From Kordia sp965224175 (GTDB lineage Bacteria; Bacteroidota; Bacteroidia; Flavobacteriales; Flavobacteriaceae): a stretch of 64,000 nucleotides of DNA. Location of the stretch: positions 3,534,001 to 3,598,000 of the forward strand of contig NZ_OZ245041.1 in the NCBI RefSeq assembly GCF_965224175.1, read 5' to 3'. The notes under the pieces were generated by a model. The model was given only the letters and a program-made list of their open reading frames with translations. It did not search any database and was not told where the DNA came from. A program made the translations under genes and the position numbers. Positions 43,801-52,379 of this stretch are shown one piece after another (within the stretch, counting starts at the first letter, position 1; the number at the start of each line of letters is the position of its first letter).

Positions 43801-44677
43801 AGCTACGTTTGCTTTTAGCTATCATATGTTTGGTGCAGCTGATATGGGAAGTATTTCTCTAGAAGCAAGTAATGATGATGGTGCTACATGGACTTCTTTA
43901 TGGAGTGAAACTGGAAACAAAGGAAATTCTTGGCAAACTGCTAGTGTAGATTTAGCAGCGTATGTTGGAGGAACAGTTCAATTACGTTTCAATAGAATTA
44001 CTGGAGCTACATGGCAAGCAGATATTGCTATTGATGATGTAAGTTTATCAACAAGCGGAGGAAGCGGACCTTCTTGTTCTAATGTATCGTTATCAATTAC
44101 ATTTGATAACTACCCAGAAGAAACAAGCTGGCAAATTACTAACAGCGGAGGAACAGTAGTAGCTTCTGGAGGAACGTATGCTTCTCAAGCTGATGGATCA
44201 ACATTAAATATTGATGTTGGATGTTTAGATGATGGATGCTATGACTTTACAATCAATGATACGTATGGAGATGGAATCTGCTGTTCTTTTGGAAATGGTT
44301 CATTCACATTAACAAACAATGATACAGGAGCAACATTAGCTTCAGGTGGATCATTTGCTTCATCTGACACTACAAACTTCTGTTTAACAGCTTCTTCAAC
44401 AACAGCTACAACAGATTATGTAACAACAGCAGATAATACATTATCTTCTTCTTTTGAAGTTCAAATTTATCCAAATCCTGTAAAAGGAGGAATCTTAAAT
44501 GTAAGAACTACTCAAGATAATGCAAGTTATACGATTATGAATATGGTAGGACAGCAAGTAGGAAAAGGAAATATCACTTCTGGAACTATAGATGTTCAAA
44601 AACTACGAGCTGGTGTATATATGATTCAAATTAATGCTGGATCAAAAACAGTAACTAAGAAATTCATTAAAGAATAA
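40823..44677 (+). CDS. Large secreted S8 subtilase with FnIII, MAM-like and T9SS sorting domains
   Basis: 1284 residues. Signal peptide MKNKYLSLGLLAFGMFFAQTSFGQ. The catalytic domain has Asp131 (HVWDGG), His166 (HAAHVTGT), Asn263 (AAGND) and Ser357 (GTSMASPNVAGS). Then come a proprotein-convertase-like beta domain (about 425-550), a fibronectin type III domain (about 560-640), two MAM/jelly-roll domains starting FPYSEGFE (about 655-820 and 915-1075), an Ig-like domain between them (APVITLNGAATITLTVGDSF), a FDNYPEETSW domain as in the M43 protease, and a T9SS type A tail (YTIMNMVGQQVGKG..LRAGVYMIQ..KKFIKE). It is exported across the outer membrane. Confidence 0.95.
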   Translation: MKNKYLSLGLLAFGMFFAQTSFGQTDAEKQKIVSQYDVQKLGTLQNQFTTNQLQEKQNAIRIAQQNGWEIRKTLADGTLVELQKVTADGTPVYYTTFNVAAARSTRTNFLNSGGGLGLNLMGQNMTAHVWDGGIARASHQEYDGAGGNNRYTVGDGSGSLNFHAAHVTGTIMASGVVAEAKGMAPHASAVGHDWNSDKAEATNAASNGMLVSNHSYGFAARNPNTGQVQLPQYFFGGYIDESRDWDEILFNAPNYLMVVAAGNDGNDNTANSNPTGGSGFDKLTGHSTAKNNLVVANAQDANIDGSGNLVSVSINSSSSEGPTDDFRIKPDITGNGTNVYSTYQNSDTAYNSITGTSMASPNVAGSVLLLQQHYNNTNSSFARAATIKGVVLHTADDAGASGPDAVFGWGLMNAKRAAETITNNGNETKVEELTLTSGQTYTITVDSDGTNPLLASISWTDRAGTATTTVNSTTPVLVNDLDIRVTKGGTTYFPYELTGATTNAQQDNNVDPFERVDVSGASGTYTITVTHKGSLVGGSQDFSLVVTGLTGTPVVCNATTPTGVSTSGITTSGADVNWDAVTAATYDVRYRATGSSSWTTTAVSANNTTLSGLTASTSYEVQVRSKCSSGNSSYSASVNFTTADIPPLCTTTVSAFPYSEGFETNDGWTQVTGDDGNWVRTSGSTPSSNTGPSSAAQGSNYLFLEASTNGSTGQIGANATAILESDCFDLAGKSEATFSFKNHMYGTNVGSLTVQGSTDGVSWANLWTDSGNKGNQWNTISVNLSAYLGQSVKLRIVGVTGDGWSSDIAVDDLVVTVVDVTTDTEAPVITLNGAATITLTVGDSFTDPGATATDNVDGNLTSSIVVTGSVNTAVEGTYTLNYNVSDAAGNAATQVSRTVNVNAASTGSCAGQVSSFPYSEGFENTLGAWTQSTADDINWTVDASGTPSNNTGPSSATEGSYYIFVEASGNGTGYPNKQAILNSPCFDLSGETQATFAFSYHMFGAADMGSISLEASNDDGATWTSLWSETGNKGNSWQTASVDLAAYVGGTVQLRFNRITGATWQADIAIDDVSLSTSGGSGPSCSNVSLSITFDNYPEETSWQITNSGGTVVASGGTYASQADGSTLNIDVGCLDDGCYDFTINDTYGDGICCSFGNGSFTLTNNDTGATLASGGSFASSDTTNFCLTASSTTATTDYVTTADNTLSSSFEVQIYPNPVKGGILNVRTTQDNASYTIMNMVGQQVGKGNITSGTIDVQKLRAGVYMIQINAGSKTVTKKFIKE

Positions 44678-44710
44678 TACCCAGAATAACTAGTAAATAT
44701 AGAGTGCTTA

Positions 44711-44740
44711 AAAAGCCCAAACATTCGTGTTTGGGCTTTT
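44711..44740 (+). terminator. Terminator with TTCG loop after the large subtilase gene
   Basis: Perfect 13-bp stem AAAAGCCCAAACA (44711-44723) and TGTTTGGGCTTTT (44728-44740) closed by a TTCG tetraloop and followed by TTT. Confidence 0.9.
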
Positions 44741-44826
44741 TTTATGAAAGATCATAACGAGCGTATTTTCTTTGACGCCAAATACTATTAACACTTTTGT
44801 AAAGATATTTTACTTAGCTTTGATAT

Positions 44827-45153
44827 GTGATTCTTAAATCGAACATACTTAAAGTGCAAAGTGTTTGCATGCTCATCATTTTTATTCTGATAAAATTAGG
44901 TGTTGCGCATTCAGTTTCTCATGCTTTTTCTCATGATGACATCACAGATTGCGATCATTGTATTTTAATTATTGATTCAAACAAGACACATTCTTTTGAC
45001 TGCAATACTGAGGTATATGAAAATACGATATGTTATGTTGAATCTACTTATAAGCCAGTCATCATATTATATAAAAACCCTATAACTAGAGCTTACCAAG
45101 CGAGTCAATTCTTCAACAAGCCACCGCCATCGGTTGCACACAATATTGGGTAA
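44827..45153 (+). CDS. Small exported His/Cys-containing protein, possibly metal-binding
   Basis: 108 residues. A hydrophobic N-terminal segment (VCMLIIFILIKLGVAHS) is followed by HSVSHAFSHDDITDCDHC, a cluster of His, Asp and Cys that could bind a metal ion, and by further Cys at DCNTE and NTICY. It ends FFNKPPPSVAHNIG. Small proteins of this style occur upstream of metal-related receptor and transporter genes in flavobacteria, by my recollection. Here an ABC exporter operon follows after 185 bases. The function is not established. Confidence 0.6.
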   Translation: MILKSNILKVQSVCMLIIFILIKLGVAHSVSHAFSHDDITDCDHCILIIDSNKTHSFDCNTEVYENTICYVESTYKPVIILYKNPITRAYQASQFFNKPPPSVAHNIG

Positions 45154-45282
45154 AAGTTTTCATAATTTAATTTATTAAGTACAAAAAAGATGCTGCAATT
45201 TTCATTGCAAAGCATTCTAATATATATTCCTTCTTAGGAACTTTCTATCCATTTACCTATACACATAATCAATCAAAAAACG

Positions 45283-45314
45283 CTTCATCATATTACTAAG
45301 CTATATGATGAAAG
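45283..45314. promoter_or_regulatory. Inverted repeat before the ABC exporter operon
   Basis: CTTCATCATAT (45283-45293) and ATATGATGAAAG (45303-45314) form a near-perfect 10-11 bp inverted repeat ending 24 bases upstream of the ATPase start. It is either an operator or a leader hairpin; it has no T-run. Confidence 0.4.
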
Positions 45315-45338
45315 TATAATTATTCAACACCAATATTT

Positions 45339-46049
45339 ATGATACAAATAGATAACCTTACCAAAACGTATGGAGATTTGACTGCTTTAGATTCACTTTG
45401 CTTACAAGTAAAAAAAGGTGAAATTTATTGTCTTTTAGGAGCCAATGGAGCTGGAAAAACGACAACAATCAATCTACTTTTAGGGTTTATAAAACCTACT
45501 TCAGGGAGTGCTTTTATAAATGATATCAATGTAATAGAACAACCTAAATTGACCAAGAATCATTTAGCATATATTCCAGAAAACCTAATGTTGTATCCAA
45601 GTTTAACAGCGTTGGAAAACCTTGATTATTTTTCAGGAATAGCCAATAAAAAATTCAACAAAGAAGAACTGGAAACATTTCTAACAGAAGCAGGATTGCA
45701 AACATCTGCCTTTCATAAATCAGTTTCTAAATATTCAAAAGGAATGCGACAAAAAGTAGGAATAGCAATTGCGTTAGCAAAAGATGCAAAAGTATTACTA
45801 CTAGATGAACCAACTTCAGGATTAGATCCAAAAGCAAGTAACGAATTTGGACAATTACTTCAAAAATTAAGGCATAAAGGAGTTGCAACGTTAATGGCAA
45901 CGCACGATTTATTCAGAGCCAAAGAAGTAGCTACAACTATTGGAGTGATGAAAGACGGACAATTGAAACATCAATGGGCAGTTGACGAACTTTCTCTGAA
46001 AGAACTAGAAGATAGTTATTTAGAAACAATGTCTTATAATTCTTTATAG
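45339..46049 (+). CDS. ABC transporter ATP-binding protein
   Basis: 236 residues. Walker A GANGAGKTT near residue 35, signature YSKGMRQKVGIA, Walker B VLLLDEPTSGLDP, H-loop MATHDLF. It belongs to the CcmA/NatA/NosF type of exporter ATPases. The gene starts an operon with two permease genes (2-base gap to the first). The substrate is not evident; the upstream His/Cys-rich protein and a receptor remnant downstream hint at metal or cofactor handling. Confidence 0.92.
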   Translation: MIQIDNLTKTYGDLTALDSLCLQVKKGEIYCLLGANGAGKTTTINLLLGFIKPTSGSAFINDINVIEQPKLTKNHLAYIPENLMLYPSLTALENLDYFSGIANKKFNKEELETFLTEAGLQTSAFHKSVSKYSKGMRQKVGIAIALAKDAKVLLLDEPTSGLDPKASNEFGQLLQKLRHKGVATLMATHDLFRAKEVATTIGVMKDGQLKHQWAVDELSLKELEDSYLETMSYNSL

Positions 46050-46051
46050 TT

Positions 46052-47458
46052 ATGGTATTAGATACATTCAAAAAAGAAACCAAAGAATTGTGGCGAGACG
46101 GTCGTGTTCGTATTGCTTTTATCATTGTATTATTTTTAACGGCTATTGCTACATATATAAGCACTAAGCATTATCAAAATATAAATGAACAATATCTTGA
46201 AGCTAGCAATACTGAAAGAGATATTTGGGACAATCAAGGAGAAAAAAATCCACATTCTGCAGCGCATTATGGTACGTACGCATTCAAACCTAAATATCCT
46301 TTATCTTTAATAGATCAAGGAGTTGATAAGTATACAGGAACTTCTATTTTCTTAGAAGCGCACAAACGAAATGAGGCTCAATTCATAGCTGCTTCCGATC
46401 AAACTGGTTTAGCACGTTTTGGCGATTTAACTCCCGATTTTATACTACTATTTATTATTCCATTACTATTAATTTTAGTTTCCTACAATAGTGTCACTAA
46501 AGAAAAAGAAAGAGGAACACTTACGCTCTTACGCAGTCAAGGAGCTATTGGATGGAAGATAGTCTTAGGAAAATGGTTGGCGATTTTTTCACCAATATTT
46601 GTTTTAGCGTTTGTTCTATTCTTATTAACAGGTGTGTTATTGTCTAATTTGCCTGATTTTGGAGTTTTTAATTGGTCATCACTATTTGTACTCTTTGGAA
46701 CATATATGGTGTATTATGCCATTTTTATCAATTTAGTATTAATTATATCTGCATCCGTAAAAAAATCTGGAATCGCATTAGTATTATCCTTAAGCGTTTG
46801 GATTTTAGTATGTCTTGTATTGCCTAAAGTAGCAAGCAATCTTGCTGAATACAAATATCCATATCCGACAAGGCAAGAATTTAGCGAAAACATTACACAA
46901 GATAAAAAACAAGGACTAGATGGTCATAACCCTTGGAGTGAAGCCGCAAAAGAATTGGAAGAAAAAACCTTAAAAGAATATGGAGTAGACAGCTTGAGTC
47001 AATTACCATTTAATTATGATGCCTACAGAATGCAAAAAGGAGAAGAACATGAAGCTGAAATTTACTTTAAGCATTATAACTACCTAAAAACGCAGTATGC
47101 AAACCAAAGTAGTATTTATCAAAAACTAGCAGCAATTTCTCCGTACTTATCTACACGATTTTTAAGCATGGCAATTGCAAAAACAGATTATGATACACAT
47201 TGGGATTTTTCAGATGCTGCCGAAAATTATCGAATTGAAAGTCAAAAATTTCTAAATGACCATTTTGCCAAAGAATCAAAATATGGAGAATGGGGTTTTA
47301 AAGCTGATGCTGAATTTTGGAAGAAACTACCAAAGTTTACCTATGAACCGCCATCGTTGTCAGAAACGATTCAAACAAACAAATCTAGTGTGCTTATGAT
47401 GTTAGTTTGGCTAGTTGGCTCTTTCACCTTGTTGTTTTTCACCACTAAATCTCTCTAA
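46052..47458 (+). CDS. ABC transporter permease with DUF3526-like region, first
   Basis: 468 residues. One helix near residues 22-40, a periplasmic segment of about 100 residues, then five helices from FILLFIIPLLLILVSYNSV onward, another large extracytoplasmic segment and a last helix (LMMLVWLVGSFTLLFFTT). The motif SYNSVTKEKERGTLTLLRSQ is typical of ABC-2 permeases next to NosF-like ATPases. It pairs with the permease encoded 2 bases downstream. Confidence 0.85.
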   Translation: MVLDTFKKETKELWRDGRVRIAFIIVLFLTAIATYISTKHYQNINEQYLEASNTERDIWDNQGEKNPHSAAHYGTYAFKPKYPLSLIDQGVDKYTGTSIFLEAHKRNEAQFIAASDQTGLARFGDLTPDFILLFIIPLLLILVSYNSVTKEKERGTLTLLRSQGAIGWKIVLGKWLAIFSPIFVLAFVLFLLTGVLLSNLPDFGVFNWSSLFVLFGTYMVYYAIFINLVLIISASVKKSGIALVLSLSVWILVCLVLPKVASNLAEYKYPYPTRQEFSENITQDKKQGLDGHNPWSEAAKELEEKTLKEYGVDSLSQLPFNYDAYRMQKGEEHEAEIYFKHYNYLKTQYANQSSIYQKLAAISPYLSTRFLSMAIAKTDYDTHWDFSDAAENYRIESQKFLNDHFAKESKYGEWGFKADAEFWKKLPKFTYEPPSLSETIQTNKSSVLMMLVWLVGSFTLLFFTTKSL

Positions 47459-47459
47459 A

Positions 47460-48881
47460 ATGTTAAGATATAATTTTAAATATGAATGGTTACTATTGAT
47501 CCGAAACCGATGGATTCAACTGCTCAGTATACTGTTATTTTTACTTTTTGGATTTGCTGTATACAATGGTGTTCAAAAAGTTAAAACACGTCAAGCCAAT
47601 ATTTCTAATGCAATAAGCGAACTTAAAACCCAAGAGACAGCAACATTAAGTGTATTAGATTCTCTTGAAAAAGGACACAAAGTAAGTGTATCTAGATGGC
47701 GATTGCCTTCAAGAGCTGTTGTCATAGGAAATTCTCTGCCAAGAGTAGTAAATATGCCTGCAAAATCAACTGCTTTTATAGCAACAGGACAATCAGACCT
47801 TTTTGCTCACTATGTAGAACCGACGGTTACAGGAGACGATCTTTCTATCAGTTATACGGAAATGACAAGTCCGGTACAATTACTTTTTGGAAGCTTTGAT
47901 TTGGCTTTTGTAATCATTTTTCTATTGCCATTATTAATTATCGCTTTTTCTTTCAATGTGTTGGCTGCGGAACGTGAAAGCGGAACACTAAAGTTATTGG
48001 CATCTCAACCTATTCTCATAAGAGTTTGGGTATTACAAAAACTAGGATTGCGCTTTTTTTGGTTAATCTTGTGTATCATTAGTACGCTCATAATTGTCTT
48101 TGTAATTTTTGAATTCAATTTCTCGGCAAATTGGACTTCATTCGTAATACTGCTAAGTTATATTTTAGTATATGCGTTATTTTGGTTTGTCTTAGCATTT
48201 GCTACTAATATTTGGATTCGTAGTTCTGCCAAAAATGCCATCGCACTTATTGGTTTTTGGGTGCTATTTGTATTATTATCACCTTCTGTCTTAAATCAGC
48301 TAAGCAATACAATATATCCAATACCGTCTCGAACGTTAATGCTAAATAAAATGCGAACGCTAAAAGCAGCAGCAACTAAAAAACAAGATGAAATTTTAGA
48401 TAACTACTTAAGAGATCATCCAGAATATGCTATTAACGATAGTACGCAAACACGAAATTTTTACCACAGATACATGGCAACGCAAAACTTGGTAAAAGAA
48501 GAACTAAGTCCCGTAGTTAAAAAGTTTGAAACACAATTAAACAATCAGCATCAATGGGTACATGCGTTTAGTTGGTTCTCGCCAGCATTAACGGTTCAAA
48601 ATTCGTTAAATGATTTGGCTGGAACTTCAGAAAAAGATTATCAAAACTTTAGACATCAAAGTTTAGAATTTGCTGAAGAATGGAGAAATTTCTTCATTAC
48701 ATACATGTTCAACAATCAAAAATTCAAAAAAAGTGATTATCAAAATCTTCCTTCATTTAAATACACGTATCAAAATGAAGTTGGTTACCTGCGAATTTTA
48801 GGTTTACTCGGAATAAGCTTAGCGATTGTTGTTTTGGTATTTGTTTTAAAACCCATGAAACATTTAAATATACTAGAATGA
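47460..48881 (+). CDS. ABC transporter permease with DUF3526-like region, second
   Basis: 473 residues from the ATG at 47460, right after the previous stop; a longer frame from TTG 47415 is rejected as it overlaps the first permease and gives no homologous sequence. The layout is that of the first permease: one helix, a periplasmic part, then FNVLAAERESGTLKLLASQP and five more helices. The stop overlaps the ATG of the remnant at 48878 (ATGA), so a further gene was once translationally coupled. Confidence 0.85.
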   Translation: MLRYNFKYEWLLLIRNRWIQLLSILLFLLFGFAVYNGVQKVKTRQANISNAISELKTQETATLSVLDSLEKGHKVSVSRWRLPSRAVVIGNSLPRVVNMPAKSTAFIATGQSDLFAHYVEPTVTGDDLSISYTEMTSPVQLLFGSFDLAFVIIFLLPLLIIAFSFNVLAAERESGTLKLLASQPILIRVWVLQKLGLRFFWLILCIISTLIIVFVIFEFNFSANWTSFVILLSYILVYALFWFVLAFATNIWIRSSAKNAIALIGFWVLFVLLSPSVLNQLSNTIYPIPSRTLMLNKMRTLKAAATKKQDEILDNYLRDHPEYAINDSTQTRNFYHRYMATQNLVKEELSPVVKKFETQLNNQHQWVHAFSWFSPALTVQNSLNDLAGTSEKDYQNFRHQSLEFAEEWRNFFITYMFNNQKFKKSDYQNLPSFKYTYQNEVGYLRILGLLGISLAIVVLVFVLKPMKHLNILE

Positions 48882-49055
48882 TATTTAGATCAATTTTCAT
48901 TCTAATTATACTATTGTCTGTGAATTTTTCACAAGCACAAGAAGTCAATACGGCTAATTTTCCGCCACCAGAATAAGGCAATAAAAATTACAGGCAAAAT
49001 TATTTCAGATGGACTTCTTTATGAATCATTCCTAGTTCTTTTAAAGCAATTTTAA
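48878..49055 (+). pseudogene. Remnant of an exported protein gene, probably a TonB-dependent receptor
   Basis: A coupled ATG (ATGA with the permease stop) starts MIFRSIFILIILLSVNFSQAQ, a good signal peptide, but the frame stops after 32 codons at 48976. In another frame, from 48981, the sequence reads IKITGKIISDGLLYESFLVL, which resembles the N-terminal CarboxypepD_reg-like plug domain of Bacteroidota TonB-dependent receptors (KITGKI..G..). It stops at 49055. The remaining ~700 codons of a receptor are gone. The family call rests on about 20 residues. Confidence 0.5.
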
Positions 49056-49067
49056 TACAAAGAGGAT

Positions 49068-49109
49068 CACTAGACTTTTTACGAATACATTTTGGAAAAG
49101 AGTCTAGTG
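49068..49109. terminator. Inverted repeat between receptor remnant and exonuclease gene
   Basis: CACTAGACTTTTT (49068-49080) faces AAAAGAGTCTAGTG (49096-49109), a 12-bp stem with one bulge. It lies between convergent units and may end either, though the T-runs are inside the hairpin. The stretch 49056-49161 has no gene. Confidence 0.35.
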
Positions 49110-49161
49110 TTCAACTTGAAAAAGGCTGTTAAAGCCTTCGAAAATGGAGAACTAATATTCA

Positions 49162-49875
49162 TCAAACATGTAACATTTCATCTGTGTCTAACAAGCGTTC
49201 ATTGCGTAACCTTAGTAAAATCTGTGCAACGGCAATGACATCTTTTTCACAATAGGTAATGATGCGATCAATATCGCCTTCTTCATAAAAGACATTTCGT
49301 ACCTGACTACCATCAATGTCATCTTTTGGAGATGGAATTCCCAATACTTTGGTCATCAAACGTAACGAAGTATAATGTTTATAATCACCAAATTTCCATA
49401 ATTCCATGGTGTCTAAATGTGCAATTTCCCAAGGTTTCTTACCAAACAAATTCAATTTAAAAGGCAAAGTAATCCGATTAATAATCATACGGCGTGCTAT
49501 ATATGGAAAATCAAACTCTTTTCCATTGTGTGCGCATAACAAATGATGAGGTCTATTAAAATGTGTTTCTAATAATGCTTTAAATTCGCGAAGTAGTTGT
49601 TCTTCTTCTCCATAAAAAGAAGTCGTTCGAAACTGTCGAATATCTCCTTTATTCGCAAAATAGCCTACCGAAATACAAATAATCTTGCCAAATTCTGCCC
49701 AAATTCCTGCGCGATCATAAAATGCTTCAGGAGTAAATTCATCTTTACGCTGATAGGTTGTTTTCTGTTCCCAAAGCGTTTTTTCTTCAGTATCTAAATC
49801 ATCAAAATACGGATGTTCAGGAACCGTTTCTATATCAAGAAACAATACGTGTTCTAAATTTATTTTCTGTAACAT
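49162..49875 (-). CDS. 3'-5' exonuclease of the DEDDy (DnaQ-like) superfamily
   Basis: 237 residues. Motif I FLDIETVPEHP, motif II CAHNGKEFDFPYIARR and motif III YCEKDVIA (Tyr-x3-Asp, DEDDy type) carry the four acidic metal ligands. It resembles the polymerase-B-like exonuclease family (PF10108 type) common in Bacteroidota. It would degrade single-stranded or mismatched DNA ends in the cytoplasm. It is probably co-directional with the DUF4442 gene only in location, as each has a gap of about 40 bases upstream. Confidence 0.85.
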   Translation of the reverse strand: MLQKINLEHVLFLDIETVPEHPYFDDLDTEEKTLWEQKTTYQRKDEFTPEAFYDRAGIWAEFGKIICISVGYFANKGDIRQFRTTSFYGEEEQLLREFKALLETHFNRPHHLLCAHNGKEFDFPYIARRMIINRITLPFKLNLFGKKPWEIAHLDTMELWKFGDYKHYTSLRLMTKVLGIPSPKDDIDGSQVRNVFYEEGDIDRIITYCEKDVIAVAQILLRLRNERLLDTDEMLHV

Positions 49876-49914
49876 AAGTCTTTACTTTAGTACGTTTATG
49901 AGGGTAAGTTTGTA

Positions 49915-50442
49915 CTATGAAGACATTGCTTGCTTTCGTTTTTTTAGCTTTTCTTTATAAAAAGACTTTTCAGCAATATATAAGGTTTTGATCACTTCTG
50001 CAAAAATCTGTTCACTGCTATTCTTTAAATATGTTGTCTTTTCGATAGTCATTTCGTGCGTTTCTTTCACCTGCTTTTTAATAGCTTCCAATTCGTCATT
50101 AGTAAAGATAAATTCACAAAACAAATGTTCCTTTGCGGGTCTTTTATAATGAATAGTAGCTGCTTTATCCCAAACTACATACTCTTCTCCCAAAATCTGC
50201 ATCAGTTGAATCATATAAATCGGATCGGTGGCTGCAAACATACTTCCGCCAAAAATAGCACCTACATAATTTTTATTCTTATAACTCAACGGAACTTTAA
50301 TTTTTACTGCTTTCATATCGTCCGTAATATCAATAACACGTGCTGTTGTACGACGATACATAGGCGACAGATTGAATCCGTATTTAAAAATTGCCGCGGT
50401 CGACATGAATTTTTTTAAAAAATTGGTAGCGGTTCTATACAT
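49915..50442 (-). CDS. DUF4442 hotdog-fold protein (thioesterase-like)
   Basis: 175 residues. NYVGAIFGGSMFAATDPIYMIQLMQILG is the hotdog central helix with the Asp typical of DUF4442 proteins, and VVWDKAATIHYKRPA the following strand. Family members are likely acyl-CoA thioesterases or binding proteins, none well characterised to my knowledge. The C-terminus is very basic (KEKLKKRKQ). It starts 19 bases after the stop of ogt on the same strand. Confidence 0.8.
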   Translation of the reverse strand: MYRTATNFLKKFMSTAAIFKYGFNLSPMYRRTTARVIDITDDMKAVKIKVPLSYKNKNYVGAIFGGSMFAATDPIYMIQLMQILGEEYVVWDKAATIHYKRPAKEHLFCEFIFTNDELEAIKKQVKETHEMTIEKTTYLKNSSEQIFAEVIKTLYIAEKSFYKEKLKKRKQAMSS

Positions 50443-50461
50443 AGTTTTTGCGAGTCTTAAA

Positions 50462-50947
50462 TTAAAAAAGAGATTGCTGTTTTACAGGACTTTCATGTTC
50501 CAATAACCACTTTTTTCGCCACAATCCGCCAGCATAACCAGTTAGTGAGCCGTCACTTCCAATAACTCTATGGCAAGGAGTGACTATCCATAATGGATTT
50601 TTACCATTTGCTGCTGCTACAGCACGAATTGCTTTTACATCACCTAATTTTTTAGAAAGTTCTAAATAAGAATACGTTTTTCCGAAAGGAATTTTATTGA
50701 GTTCACTCCAAACTTTTTGCTGGAAAGTTGTGCCTTTTGGTGTGAGTGGAATATCAAATTCAGTACGCTTTCCTTCAAAATATTCTTCCAATTGGACAAT
50801 ACATTTTTTAAGAACTGACGGAATTATTTCAGAGTTTTCAATGGCTGTTTCAGTGTCTAAAACAGAAATTTCTAAAATACCTTCACCATCAGAGATGATT
50901 CTTGTAATTCCTAAAGGAGTTTTAATATGTGCTGTATGTGTGTTCAT
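50462..50947 (-). CDS. ogt: Methylated-DNA--protein-cysteine methyltransferase
   Basis: 161 residues from the ATG at 50947 (an ATG five codons earlier at 50962 is also possible). The active-site motif VTPCHRVIGSDGSLTGYAGG holds the acceptor Cys; FQQKVWSELNKIPFGKTYSY is the DNA-binding helix-turn-helix region. It repairs O6-methylguanine by a suicide transfer to Cys. Length is standard. Likely in one transcript with the DUF4442 gene. Confidence 0.93.
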   Translation of the reverse strand: MNTHTAHIKTPLGITRIISDGEGILEISVLDTETAIENSEIIPSVLKKCIVQLEEYFEGKRTEFDIPLTPKGTTFQQKVWSELNKIPFGKTYSYLELSKKLGDVKAIRAVAAANGKNPLWIVTPCHRVIGSDGSLTGYAGGLWRKKWLLEHESPVKQQSLF

Positions 50948-51141
50948 CGAACTAAAAAGCATGCTTCATCGATAAAAAGATTAAAAGTACAGATGAAGTG
51001 CAATTTTTTTATAGATTTGCTGTGCGTGAATAATTAATATATTAACAATAATTTATAAAAAAAATTGTAAATTTATAAATGTATTAATACACAAAAAAGA
51101 AAGTTGTTAGTAGTTGGTGGTTTATACAAGAAATTTACCAA

Positions 51142-51180
51142 TGATAAATATACCCAGCAGAATTTATTCTTCTGGGTTAT
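51142..51180 (-). terminator. Hairpin overlapping the stop codon of the CNNM gene
   Basis: Read on the minus strand, AACCCAGAAGAAT is followed by ATTCTGCTGGGT, a 12-bp stem with one mismatch whose loop includes the TAA stop. The tail after it (ATATTTATC) is only weakly T-rich. Confidence 0.35.
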
Positions 51181-52243
51181 TTTTTTCAATCAATCCTAAT
51201 TTCTTTGCTCTCTTTTCCCAACTTCTACGAGCGAGTTGTTGTAAATCGGCAACATTATCACTTTCGTCCATAATCTCTAAACCAAGTAAAGTTTCAATAA
51301 CATCTTCCTGACTCACTAAACCACTTACAGAACCGTATTCGTCAACTACTAAAGCAATATGTTCTCTTTGCTCAATTAATTTTTCAAAAAGTTCAGGAAT
51401 CGGCAAATTACGATCGGTAACCAATAAATCTCTTTTTATAGATAATAAAGGCTGATCACCTTTTCCGCGTATAATGGCTTCCATCATCTTATCTTTTAGG
51501 ATATAACCTATAATATCATCTTCTTTTTCGCCGTGAATCGGAATTCTAGAAAACTTCAAATCTGGGTTTTCATCAAAAAATTCTTGAATTGTTTTATCGG
51601 AAGCGTCAATCTTCAATACAGATCGCGGCGTCATTACATCTTTTGCCAAGATATCTTTAAATCCTAAAAGATTACGAATCACTTTACTTTCCGATTCTTG
51701 AAATACACCTTTATCTGTAGCAATTTCTGTCATCGCAGTAAAATCTTCACGACTCAATACACTTTCTCCGTGTCCTTTACTGCCAATAATTTTAGTAAAC
51801 AATTGCAAAATCCACAGAATTCCTGTGTATTTTAAAATCAACACCATAAATCCAAGTGTCTTCGTAGTGAAATTTGCTAATTCTTTCCAGTATTTAGCGC
51901 CAATTGTTTTTGGAATAATTTCAGAAGCAACTAAGATTAAGATCGTCATCACAACAGAAATAATAAATACACCGTAACTATCGTCGTCACCGTATAATTT
52001 TTTTGCTTCTGTTCCTACCAAAATTGCACCAACTGTATGTGCAATTGTATTGAGCGTAAGAATGGCAATTAAAGGTTTGTCTACATCTTGTTTCAATGCT
52101 TTTAAAGCATCTGCATAAGGTTTTCCTTCTTTCTTTTTAATGTTTACAAATGTGGGAGTTACACTGAGTAAAACGGCTTCCAAAATAGAGCATAAAAATG
52201 AAAAGAAAATAGAAATTACTCCGTAAAATATTAATAGTGTCAT
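51164..52243 (-). CDS. CNNM/CBS-domain membrane protein (CorC/hemolysin-like)
   Basis: 359 residues. The CNNM transmembrane domain (DUF21) starts LLIFYGVISIFFSFLCSILEAVLLSV and has about four helices to residue ~160. Two CBS domains follow (DVMTPRSVLKIDAS; VVDEYGSVSGLVSQEDVIE). Members act in Mg2+ or other cation transport. The usual C-terminal CorC_HlyC domain is missing: the protein ends after the second CBS with a short basic tail, a shorter form known in this family. Confidence 0.9.
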   Translation of the reverse strand: MTLLIFYGVISIFFSFLCSILEAVLLSVTPTFVNIKKKEGKPYADALKALKQDVDKPLIAILTLNTIAHTVGAILVGTEAKKLYGDDDSYGVFIISVVMTILILVASEIIPKTIGAKYWKELANFTTKTLGFMVLILKYTGILWILQLFTKIIGSKGHGESVLSREDFTAMTEIATDKGVFQESESKVIRNLLGFKDILAKDVMTPRSVLKIDASDKTIQEFFDENPDLKFSRIPIHGEKEDDIIGYILKDKMMEAIIRGKGDQPLLSIKRDLLVTDRNLPIPELFEKLIEQREHIALVVDEYGSVSGLVSQEDVIETLLGLEIMDESDNVADLQQLARRSWEKRAKKLGLIEKNNPEE

Positions 52244-52379
52244 GTTTCTTTAAAAATTGTATTGTAGCGAATTTAGCTAATATTTTGCGCAATTTTTGAG
52301 ATACGCTTCTGAATCTGCTAAGTTTCTGTTTTTTTGAGGATTTTATTCGATATCTGACGCACTTTTTGCATAAAAGTTA

